Origin: Maribacter sp.
GTDB taxonomy: Bacteria > Bacteroidota > Bacteroidia > Flavobacteriales > Flavobacteriaceae
DNA: 41,950 nucleotides
Reading direction: 5' to 3'
Assembly: GCA_022865355.1 (NCBI GenBank)
Contig: JALHST010000070.1
Coordinates: forward strand, 1 to 41,950
The translations under genes and the position numbers were made by a program. The notes beneath the pieces are model-generated. The model saw only the letters and a program-made list of their open reading frames with translations, searched no databases and was not told the origin of the DNA. Shown piece after piece: positions 1 to 7,163 of this stretch (its first letter is position 1; every line of letters starts with the position of its first letter).

Positions 1-378
1 ATATTAAAAATTAAAACGGTTTATTGAGAGTCATAAACGTACTGGTCCTTAAATTTAGCATTGAATTTAGGGGCCAAAGAAGGTAACGTATTTGTACCGT
101 CCACCTATTGGTTGGCATCTTGATTTTGATTTAGCAATATTTCAGTCTAAAATCAGTATAAGTGGTCAAGGTTTAGATTCAGTATCTTCTTTGAGACCCG
201 GGTATCCAGGTTTCTTTAAATCATTTTAAATCATCAGGGCATAGGTTCTTTTTTTAGCAATAAAAAAAGCAACTTAGTGAAAAGAGCGATACAGAGGTTG
301 CCAAAATCGCCCTCTAGATTATTTTAGCGATAAAATAATGTAAAGGAATGTTTGAAAGTACCCTCGTATTTGAACTTT
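1..378. other. Non-coding left edge
   Basis: I see no convincing gene in this stretch. It contains a perfect 9-bp inverted repeat with a GCGA loop (arms 318-326 and 331-339) that is not followed by a T run. It ends just before a strong plus-strand terminator at 386-417. The stretch could be the 3' untranslated region of a gene left of the window, or a small RNA. No promoter of the type used elsewhere in the window was found here. Confidence 0.5.
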
Positions 379-825
379 TCACGGGAAACAGGAAGCTTTC
401 GCTTCCTGTTTTTTTTTACTACTCTTTTGAAGACCGGCTTCGAGTTGAACTAAAAAATAGGACCTTGGCCCAGCGGGTGATTGCTGCGACCTAACCAAGA
501 AAGTCCTTGTTAGGTAGTCGGCACGTATACTAAGCAACAGCCTAGCTTCCTTCAACTGTTTTAAATTGATGACCGGCTCACGTTCGGGTATACCCAATCC
601 CCTTAAGATACCATACGGCCCCGAAGAGAGGGTTCCTAAAGCTTTTCCGTCCACATTATGCAGAAATTGGGAAACTAAAAATTCGGCAATGCAGTGCGAC
701 CCGACTTCGAAATTCGCAAAAAATAACATATCAGCTGTGCCCAATAGATCTGTATAATATGTTTTCAATTCTTTTTTTGAGGCACTATTAGTCCTGTTTT
801 GGGTATTGGCCGTTTTCGATTTCAT
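379..825 (-). CDS. Unrecognised 148-residue protein
   Basis: I do not recognise this family. The ORF starts with ATG at 825 and encodes 148 residues with lysine-rich ends and a mixed hydrophobic middle (about residues 25-110). There is no signal peptide, membrane segment or known motif. It is divergent from the ytxH operon, but the regulatory box at 901-912 has no -7 element at the usual distance on this side. Its last twelve or so codons are made of the hairpin of a plus-strand terminator, which is odd for a real C-terminus. It may be a genuine accessory gene, a gene whose 3' end was replaced, or a chance ORF. Confidence 0.4.
   Translation of the reverse strand: MKSKTANTQNRTNSASKKELKTYYTDLLGTADMLFFANFEVGSHCIAEFLVSQFLHNVDGKALGTLSSGPYGILRGLGIPEREPVINLKQLKEARLLLSIRADYLTRTFLVRSQQSPAGPRSYFLVQLEAGLQKSSKKKQEAKASCFP
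386..417 (+). terminator. Strong intrinsic terminator
   Basis: An 11-bp perfect stem (386-396 pairs with 401-411) with a TTTC loop is followed by a run of T to 417. This is a textbook Rho-independent terminator for transcription entering from the left. It lies inside the last codons of the opposite-strand ORF 379-825, which lowers confidence in the end of that ORF. Confidence 0.85.
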
Positions 826-900
826 GCTTTGGTATGTTTAAACCTTGTATGACGTTTTACTCTCACCGTATTAATTTCTGAACTATCACACCCCGCAGTA

Positions 901-943
901 TGACTTAAATCATTTGAATTCATTTCCAAAGACGTTATTTTTG
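901..943 (+). promoter_or_regulatory. FNR-like box and -7 element for ytxH operon
   Basis: The palindrome TGACTTAAATCA (901-912) is followed by the -7 element TATTTTTG (936-943), which ends exactly 31 bp after the box. The predicted start of transcription is near 948, giving a leader of about 37 nt before the ATG at 985. Same architecture as eight other promoters in the window. Confidence 0.8.
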
Positions 944-984
944 AGTAGAAATTTAATTGAATCAATAACTTAAATAATAAAATC

Positions 985-1314
985 ATGACAAATGACAGTG
1001 GAAATGTGCTGTTGGCACTACTAACGGGAGCAGCCATAGGCGCGACAGTCGGCATTTTATATGCCCCTGACAAGGGTGTTGAGACAAGGCACAAAATCAA
1101 GGACAAGGTCTCGGAAACAACGCACGACTTGGCTGATCGTATTTCTCATGCCAAGGAAGAGCTTACCAAATCGGCCAATGAGAAAAAAGATTTATTCGAC
1201 CGAAGATTAGATGAAGCGATTACTACCATGACCTACAAGGCAGACGAGATTATTGCCACTTTGGAACGAAAACTGGAAGACCTGCGAAAAAAGAACGCTC
1301 AATTCCAAAAATAA
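985..1314 (+). CDS. YtxH domain protein
   Basis: This 109-residue protein has one glycine/alanine-rich membrane segment near the N-terminus (about residues 8-27, ending in LYAP), followed by a long charged helical region (30-105) with likely coiled coil. That layout is typical of YtxH-family general stress proteins, which are membrane-anchored and of unknown biochemical role. It is the first gene of a tight three-gene operon: the holin-like gene follows after 6 bp. The start at 985 fits the promoter at 901-943. Control by the same box as the Usp, Hsp20 and kinase genes supports a stress role (inference). Confidence 0.85.
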   Translation: MTNDSGNVLLALLTGAAIGATVGILYAPDKGVETRHKIKDKVSETTHDLADRISHAKEELTKSANEKKDLFDRRLDEAITTMTYKADEIIATLERKLEDLRKKNAQFQK

Positions 1315-1320
1315 GGTCGC

Positions 1321-1665
1321 ATGGCGTTCGAAGAACTAAAGCGAGACCTCATTGAAGCAGATGCCGACGTGAGGTCTTATCTGGAAAATAGCGAGGAGTA
1401 CTTTCGTTTAAAAGTCTTTAAGGTACTTATGGGGATTATTACCACCGCCTCACAATCGCTCCTGATTGGGGCGTTGGCATTATTAGCCCTGTTTCTGTTA
1501 TCCTTAGCGGCATCCATCGCCTTAAACCTGGTATTTGACAGTCCGTATCTAGGCTATGTCATACTCGGAACGGCGTATGTGCTCTTGGCTATCATTTGCT
1601 ATTTTCTTAAGGATCGGTTCAACGCACCCCTTTTTCGAAAATTCTCCAAACGATATTTTGATTGA
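1321..1665 (+). CDS. Holin-superfamily (phage_holin_3_6-like) membrane protein
   Basis: This 114-residue protein has a charged N-terminal amphipathic stretch (1-40) and two hydrophobic segments (about 42-68 and 75-96) with a short basic tail. Size and layout match the Phage_holin_3_6 / actinobacterial holin-X family. In bacterial chromosomes these are usually paired with YtxH proteins and are not linked to phage. No phage genes are present nearby. It sits 6 bp after ytxH and 3 bp before the next small gene, so all three are probably co-transcribed. Function is unknown; a role in envelope stress or membrane organisation is an inference from context. Confidence 0.8.
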   Translation: MAFEELKRDLIEADADVRSYLENSEEYFRLKVFKVLMGIITTASQSLLIGALALLALFLLSLAASIALNLVFDSPYLGYVILGTAYVLLAIICYFLKDRFNAPLFRKFSKRYFD

Positions 1666-1668
1666 ACT

Positions 1669-1935
1669 ATGAGAAGGCAATATCAATCTTTCGAGGAAAT
1701 AGATGAACGCTTGAAGCTATTAAAGCTGCAAAGACAAATTAATATAGAGAGTTTAAAATTAAATTTAAATACCGCCAAATCAAATTTGTTACCTGCGAAT
1801 ATACTAGCAAATTTGTTACCTGCGAATATACTAGGTGGAGCCAGTATTTTCGTTCAAAAAATCATTTTGACTTTTCTTATCAAAAAGCTTTCTAAGATAG
1901 TTCGAGGTCGAAGTCAACCCGAACTTTTAAATTGA
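1669..1935 (+). CDS. Small operon protein with internal 9-residue duplication
   Basis: I do not recognise a named family for this 88-residue protein. The N-terminal half is charged and helical (FEEIDERLKLLKLQRQ); the second half is hydrophobic and basic and may associate with the membrane. A perfect 27-bp tandem repeat (1781-1807 and 1808-1834) duplicates nine residues in frame, giving two copies of LLPANIL. It is the third gene of the ytxH operon, beginning 3 bp after the holin-like gene. Similar small proteins often end such operons in flavobacteria (general knowledge, not checked). A weak hairpin terminator follows at 1985-2007. Confidence 0.7.
   Translation: MRRQYQSFEEIDERLKLLKLQRQINIESLKLNLNTAKSNLLPANILANLLPANILGGASIFVQKIILTFLIKKLSKIVRGRSQPELLN
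1781..1834 (+). repeat. Perfect 27-bp tandem duplication
   Basis: Two identical adjacent 27-bp copies (1781-1807, 1808-1834) lie inside the small gene 1669-1935. The unit length is a multiple of three, so the frame is kept. Perfect identity suggests a recent slippage event. Confidence 0.95.
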
Positions 1936-1984
1936 AAGCAGTCCCTGCGTTTTAAGTTAGCGAACGCTACGAATAGGCAGCATG

Positions 1985-2007
1985 AAATAGCTAAAGGGTG
2001 CTATTTT
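1985..2007 (+). terminator. Weak hairpin after ytxH operon
   Basis: A 7-bp stem (1985-1991 with 2000-2006), an 8-nt loop and a short T run make a modest terminator between the convergent ytxH operon and the response regulator gene. Confidence 0.45.
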
Positions 2008-2055
2008 GTGAGAGTCTGCTTCGAATCCTCATCGTTCTCGGTTCAAAAACGAGTT

Positions 2056-3126
2056 CTAAACCGGTTCGGCCACATTTCTTAACTTCTCCCTGTCCAAGAG
2101 AATAATCCTTCGTCCATAATCGGTAGTAATCATCCCCTCGTCCTTAAAATCGGATAAGGTGCGAATGGCAGTTTCGGTCGCCGTACCGATCAGACCGGCC
2201 AAATCCTCACGGGGGATACCGATACCACTATGGGTCTTATCGCCAACGATTCCTTTGGTATATAATTCGAGAAGTGCTTTGGCAGCGCGTTGCCGCACCG
2301 AAGCATAGGCCATATCGACCAAATGTTCCTGTACATCGATTAGATTGCTCGATATCATACCAATAAATTTCTGCGATACAACAGGATTTCCATATAGTAA
2401 TTCGGTAAATTCCTTTTTGGGTATGGCTACGACTTCGGCATCCTCAAGTACGGTAGCAGTTTCGATACAGGTGCCCAAACGGTTCAATATGGAAAGTTGC
2501 CCCATAAAATCTCCTGCGCTATAGATACCGGTGACGAATTCCTTCCCTGATTCGGTACCTTTATGTGTTTTAATGGTCCCGCTTTCAACGAAGTATAGGG
2601 AGTGTGCCCTATCTCCTTCCCAATACATGATTTCGCCTTTGCTTAGTGCCTTTAAATCGTGTTCCTTTGATAGCTGTTCAAAATCCAAATAGTTGGAAGC
2701 TTCGATCAAAAACGAATTTAAACCTTGTACATTCTTGGTTATCTCTTTTTTTAGGAACTCATTTTTTTGAAGACGACTTGAGATGGCATCCAAAAGTTCA
2801 TTTTCCTCAAACGGTTTGGTCAAGTAATCGTCGGCCCCCAAATTCATACCGGCCCGTATTTCAGTCCGCGCGGTCTTGGCTGTCAAAAAAATAAAGGGAA
2901 CACCGGCCGTTTTACTGTTTTTTGACAATGCCTCCAATACTTGGTAACCGTTCATTTCGGGCATCATAATATCGCAAACGACGATATCGGGCTCGAACTG
3001 TTTCGCCTTTTCAACGCCAATTCTACCATTTTCAGCCGTAACCACCTCATAGTTGGCCAATTCGAGAATATCGGCCGTATTCTCGCGCACATCTGTATTA
3101 TCCTCGATAAATAGTATTTTTTTCAT
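2056..3126 (-). CDS. Response regulator: receiver + cNMP-binding + Crp/Fnr HTH
   Basis: This protein (356 residues from the chosen start) joins a receiver domain (1-120) to a Crp/Fnr regulator. The receiver has the acidic pair E8/D9, phospho-acceptor D52 (CDIMMP), the conserved Thr of FLTAK and the Lys of LTKPF. A cyclic-nucleotide-binding-type beta-roll follows (about 150-265) and a C-terminal winged HTH (285-350). The recognition helix has Glu and Arg four apart (TETAIR, about E318 and R322 from this start), aligning with CRP Glu181/Arg185 and FNR Glu209/Arg213, which contact the GA of TGA. There is no FNR-type cysteine cluster. The start at 3126 is favoured over ATG 3132 because the paralogue at 26809 begins identically with MK-ILxIED. 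It overlaps the kinase gene by 29 bp, so the two are translationally coupled. It is the best candidate for binding the TGAY-N4-RTCA boxes. Confidence 0.92.
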   Translation of the reverse strand: MKKILFIEDNTDVRENTADILELANYEVVTAENGRIGVEKAKQFEPDIVVCDIMMPEMNGYQVLEALSKNSKTAGVPFIFLTAKTARTEIRAGMNLGADDYLTKPFEENELLDAISSRLQKNEFLKKEITKNVQGLNSFLIEASNYLDFEQLSKEHDLKALSKGEIMYWEGDRAHSLYFVESGTIKTHKGTESGKEFVTGIYSAGDFMGQLSILNRLGTCIETATVLEDAEVVAIPKKEFTELLYGNPVVSQKFIGMISSNLIDVQEHLVDMAYASVRQRAAKALLELYTKGIVGDKTHSGIGIPREDLAGLIGTATETAIRTLSDFKDEGMITTDYGRRIILLDREKLRNVAEPV

Positions 3127-5872
3127 AATCATATAGATTTAAGGGAAGCCGCACCGTAAACGTACTTCCTTTCCCTAAGCTGCTTTTGAATGTTACGGTG
3201 CCACCCATCAATTCGGTGTATTGCTTTACGATATGAAGCCCCAGTCCCGTACCTTGGATAGTTCCGGCATTTCTTGCCCTAAAAAACCTATCGAATAGGT
3301 TTTTGTGTTCATCACTAGGGATTCCGATGCCTTTATCTGATATTTTAAGAAGTAGTGTATCGCCTTTACGCAGAATTTTTAATAGAATTTCCTGACCTTC
3401 ATGTGAATATTTCAAGGCATTGGAGAGTAAATTGACCAGAATATGGCTCACCAATTTTGGGTCTAAATAAACTGACAAGGTAGTTTCAGTAGCGTTTAAA
3501 ATGATTTGTTGTCCTTCCTTTTTACTCGATTCCATTTCGTCCAACAACGATTTTGATAACTGTATAAGGTCAAAATGCTGCAAATTGGCAACCAACTTTC
3601 CTTCTTCCAACTTACCCAATGAAAGGAAATCATTTAGAATGACCACAAGATTCTTCACATTCGCACGAATGCGCGAAACGTGCTTTGATCGGTAGGTTTC
3701 CTTGCCCGGTTCGTTTTGCTTGTCTATTAAAATGGCCGACGATAAAATGGCACTTAAGGGCGTTCTGAACTCGTGGGAAGCCATTGAAATAAAACGGGAC
3801 TTCAATTCATTCAGTTCTTGTTCGACCTTTAATGCCCGTCCCAACTCTTCGAGTACCTTTTTTTGTTCGGTGATATTGTGATAAACGAACAAGGCCGCAT
3901 CAATTTTGTTGTCTTCGGAGCGCATGGGGGTTGTATTCACCGCATAATAATTCTCCTGATAAATCAACTCAAAGGATAGACTTTGGCCGTCCAATGTTTG
4001 TTGGATATGCTTTTTTACCTCTGCTATCGAGTCAGTCGAAAAAATAGCAATGGCATCGATTGACCTGCCTTCCAAATCTCCATTTTTAAGATGTAACCGC
4101 GAGAGTTCCTCCCCTTCAATGAAGACTAATTCATAGTGCGAATTGTATACCGCGATGATGCCCTTTGGGAAGTTTTGTGCGATGGCGGTCAACTGCATTT
4201 GATTTTGCCGTGCCTTGCTCTCAGCAATTTTGGTCTCTTGTATTTGGTCTTCTAAGCTTTGATTGGTTTCGACCAATTTGTGTACGGCGATATGTAGCTC
4301 GTGGGTGCGCTCATTTGCCTTATTCTCAAGTTGATTGGCATATTCATGCAATTGATTTTTAGTATTTTGAATTTCGGTCACATCGTTTTGAACCCCAATA
4401 AAATGTGTCAATTTTTGATCTTCATCGTATAAAGGGGTTAAGAACAACTCGTTCCAAAAAAGAGTGCCGTCCTTTCGGTAATTCCGAAGCACTACGCGAC
4501 ACGTTTTACCCGTTTGAATGGCCTTGGCCAAAACAGCAATTTGCTCTTGATCGCGGTCATCATTTTGTAAGAATCGACAGTTCTTCCCAAGAACTTCGCT
4601 TTGCTTGTACCCGGTGATATGGGAAAAGGCTTTGTTACAATAAATTATGGGAAGATCGGGATGCTGTGCATCAACAATAATAATCCCGTTCCCTGCAGCC
4701 TCTAATGCCCTGTTTCTGATGTCGAGTCGTTGTTTGGCCAATTTTGTCTCCGTCACATCGATTCCTGAACTGATAACCCCAATGGTTTTGCCTTTATCAT
4801 CCTTAAAGGTGGCATTTCGCCATCGAATGATCCGTTTGACACCATTTTTATTTAGGATCGGATTTTCAAAATAATCGGGCGGAGATGTTCTACCGGAAAT
4901 AACCGAATCAAACAATCCCAACAATTTTTTTCTATCCTTTTCCGGTATGAAGCTATCAAACCAATTTTTTCCGGCGATATCCTTTTGGGGATATCCAAGT
5001 ATCTCGCATCCCTTTTTATTAACCATTTCAATGATATGATCTTTGTTGATCACCAAGAACATAGATGCGGCCGTATCCAAATATTGGTGCAACCGACTTT
5101 TCTCTTTGGTTAGTCTGATCTCGGTTTCCTTTTGTCTGGTTATATCCTCCATAAAGCCTTCCAGTCTATGGATTTTATTTACTTCATCCTGCACCATGGA
5201 ACCTCGCTCCAATATCCACTTTACCTGGTTGTTCGAGGTGATGATCCTATAGCTAAATTGATACTTCTTTTTTTTTGAAACGGCCTGCTTTATTTCCTCC
5301 CGAATTCGATCCCTATCCTCTGGGTGAATGAGGTTGCCCCAGGAAATTTCACTGTCATCGTAAAATTGTTCGGGGGTATACCCGCTAATTTCTCGGCAAG
5401 CTGCACTGATAAATTCCATACTTCTTTGCCTATCAAGTTTACAGCGGTATACAATACCCGATACATTGGCCACCAACCTACGAAACTTCATATCACTTTC
5501 AAAAACGGCAATATCGGCCGGTTTACAATAGACCACCTTGATATTTTGCCCCTTTAATTCGGTCCTTACAATTCGAATGTCCATAGGGAATTCTGTCCCA
5601 TTTTTAACCCGGCCTACAAACTGGATCGGTTTCGCGGTAGCTTTTTCTAAATGGACTCTAAATTCATCCCCATACCCATTGGGAATAACCATCCTCATTG
5701 GTTGATGGGTCAATTCACCTGGTTGATAACCGAACATACGTTCCCCTGCCAGGTTGGCATTGAGGATCATCCCATTTTCATCCAAGACAAAGAAGCCCGC
5801 AATGGATGATGCCGAAATGGCCTGAAAAAGATCGCTATTTTTTAGTACATCGGGCATGACTCGGTATTTCAA
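3098..5872 (-). CDS. Multi-PAS/LOV sensor histidine kinase
   Basis: This 924-residue kinase has no membrane segments and is probably cytoplasmic. Order: PAS1 (about 12-120), PAS2 (125-250), PAS3 (258-378), a LOV domain (about 383-505), coiled coil, PAS5 (560-680), HisKA with His700 (SHEFRTPL), then the ATPase domain with N, G1 and G2 boxes. The LOV domain has GKNCRFLQ with Cys432, and Asn464, Asn474 and Gln495. Spacings from the Cys are 32, 42 and 63, identical to Avena phot1 LOV2 (C450, N482, N492, Q513). A flavin photosensor is therefore strongly predicted. It is co-transcribed with the overlapping response regulator, and its promoter carries the regulon box, implying autoregulation. The mRNA leader would be about 135 nt, much longer than others in the regulon. 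Confidence 0.93.
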   Translation of the reverse strand: MKYRVMPDVLKNSDLFQAISASSIAGFFVLDENGMILNANLAGERMFGYQPGELTHQPMRMVIPNGYGDEFRVHLEKATAKPIQFVGRVKNGTEFPMDIRIVRTELKGQNIKVVYCKPADIAVFESDMKFRRLVANVSGIVYRCKLDRQRSMEFISAACREISGYTPEQFYDDSEISWGNLIHPEDRDRIREEIKQAVSKKKKYQFSYRIITSNNQVKWILERGSMVQDEVNKIHRLEGFMEDITRQKETEIRLTKEKSRLHQYLDTAASMFLVINKDHIIEMVNKKGCEILGYPQKDIAGKNWFDSFIPEKDRKKLLGLFDSVISGRTSPPDYFENPILNKNGVKRIIRWRNATFKDDKGKTIGVISSGIDVTETKLAKQRLDIRNRALEAAGNGIIIVDAQHPDLPIIYCNKAFSHITGYKQSEVLGKNCRFLQNDDRDQEQIAVLAKAIQTGKTCRVVLRNYRKDGTLFWNELFLTPLYDEDQKLTHFIGVQNDVTEIQNTKNQLHEYANQLENKANERTHELHIAVHKLVETNQSLEDQIQETKIAESKARQNQMQLTAIAQNFPKGIIAVYNSHYELVFIEGEELSRLHLKNGDLEGRSIDAIAIFSTDSIAEVKKHIQQTLDGQSLSFELIYQENYYAVNTTPMRSEDNKIDAALFVYHNITEQKKVLEELGRALKVEQELNELKSRFISMASHEFRTPLSAILSSAILIDKQNEPGKETYRSKHVSRIRANVKNLVVILNDFLSLGKLEEGKLVANLQHFDLIQLSKSLLDEMESSKKEGQQIILNATETTLSVYLDPKLVSHILVNLLSNALKYSHEGQEILLKILRKGDTLLLKISDKGIGIPSDEHKNLFDRFFRARNAGTIQGTGLGLHIVKQYTELMGGTVTFKSSLGKGSTFTVRLPLNLYDYEKNTIYRG

Positions 5873-6011
5873 GGCTTAAAGAGAGGGAAACCAATAGGTC
5901 TGACCTCCATGCCACGGCAACCAGAGGAACTATTTCTACTACTTGTTCAAGGTAAAATTCCCTCAGCACATCAATGTATTTTAAAGCCCCCATTTTTTAT
6001 AGTCTTATCTA

Positions 6012-6054
6012 TAAATGTAGTACGCAATAGAACATTAGAAAATGATATCTGTCA
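6012..6054 (-). promoter_or_regulatory. FNR-like box and -7 element for LOV kinase operon
   Basis: On the minus strand the box (TGATATCTGTCA on plus, 6043-6054) is followed by TACATTTA (6012-6019), ending exactly 31 bp after the box. Predicted transcription start is near 6007. This suggests the kinase/regulator pair controls its own transcription. Confidence 0.75.
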
Positions 6055-6080
6055 TCAAGTCTCGCCATACCCTTGCCTAC

Positions 6081-6123
6081 TGATAAAGATCATATGGTTG
6101 CTGACGTATATTCAGTATGTTTA
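6081..6123 (+). promoter_or_regulatory. FNR-like box and -7 element for patatin gene
   Basis: The box TGATAAAGATCA (6081-6092) is followed by TATGTTTA (6116-6123), ending exactly 31 bp after it. Predicted start is near 6128, about 19 nt before the ATG at 6147. It is back to back with the kinase promoter; the two box centres are 38 bp apart. Confidence 0.78.
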
Positions 6124-6146
6124 AACCAGTCAAATCACAATAATTG

Positions 6147-6983
6147 ATGAAAACAGGTTTAGTACTTTCCGGCGGTGGTGCCCGTGGCATTGCGCACATA
6201 GGGGTTTTAAAGGCATTGGACGAACAGGGTATCTATCCGACACATATCGCGGGTACAAGTGCCGGGGCCATCGTCGGGGCACTGTATGCATCAGGTTGTG
6301 GTTGGGAAAAAATCTTGGATTTTTTTAAAAACCTCGATATATTTTCCATTAATAACTACGCTAAAAACCAACCTGGGTTTTTGGATTCGACCAAATATTA
6401 TGCCCATTTGAAAAAGTATCTCATAAACGATAGTTTTGAAAAACTCAAAAAACCACTTTATATCACCGCCACAAATTTATTGGACGGAACCTCAAAAGTT
6501 TTTCATCGTGGGGAATTGATCCGGCCCCTTTTGGCCTCCGCGGCCGTACCCGGGATTTTCTCTCCAGTGCAGATCGAAGCCGGATATTATGCCGATGGGG
6601 GCGTACTGAACAATTTTCCGGTAGACCTCATAAAACCCCTATGCGATCAAATTATTGGGGTCTATGTGAATCCCTTCGATAAAGTCAAAATTGGGGATCT
6701 GAAACATTCCTATAGTGTTATGGAAAGAACCTATCATATCATGCTAGACAAAGCATCGTTTGCTAAATTCGCTGATTGCGATCTTATGATACGCCCCAAG
6801 GACATGCAGAATTTCGGCCTATTTTCAATGAGAAATATCGACACGATTTTTCAGTTGGGTTATGAAAGCGCCCTACAGGCCCTGCAATCTAAAAAAAAAA
6901 CGCCAAATTCGGGGAATAACATCAGCCGAATTGGAAGCTATGAATGGTTTTTCACTAGATATTTGGGAAAAGTGATGCTATAG
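6147..6983 (+). CDS. Patatin-like phospholipase
   Basis: This 278-residue patatin-family lipid acyl hydrolase has the oxyanion motif GGGARG near residue 9, the nucleophile elbow GTSAG (about residues 36-40) and the second dyad residue in ADGGV (about 150). The chain is close to a bare bacterial patatin domain with a short basic C-terminal extension and no signal peptide, so it is probably cytoplasmic or membrane-peripheral. I chose ATG 6147 over the TTG just upstream. It is transcribed alone, divergent from the LOV kinase operon, from a promoter with the regulon box. A role in membrane-lipid turnover under stress is inferred from this control. Confidence 0.9.
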   Translation: MKTGLVLSGGGARGIAHIGVLKALDEQGIYPTHIAGTSAGAIVGALYASGCGWEKILDFFKNLDIFSINNYAKNQPGFLDSTKYYAHLKKYLINDSFEKLKKPLYITATNLLDGTSKVFHRGELIRPLLASAAVPGIFSPVQIEAGYYADGGVLNNFPVDLIKPLCDQIIGVYVNPFDKVKIGDLKHSYSVMERTYHIMLDKASFAKFADCDLMIRPKDMQNFGLFSMRNIDTIFQLGYESALQALQSKKKTPNSGNNISRIGSYEWFFTRYLGKVML

Positions 6984-7163
6984 AGGTCTAGCCACAAGGA
7001 TCGTTAGATCGTTTTCGTATGGCCATGAAGCCATGTATGCCCTGAATCCCGAATGTTAAGAACTTTACTTACAGACAGACAAATTATTCAAGCTGTGTCC
7101 CAATGTTGGCTTGACACCTAAATTTATCCTTAAAATTCAAGCGTTTGGTAAGTAGCATGCGAA

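Noticed and set aside
1321-1665. Holin-like gene as a prophage sign
   Set aside because: No other phage genes are present, and the pairing with YtxH is a normal chromosomal stress operon.
2018-2030. tRNA-like TTCGAATCC
   Set aside because: No T-stem, anticodon arm or acceptor stem can be drawn around it, so I do not call a tRNA or an att site.
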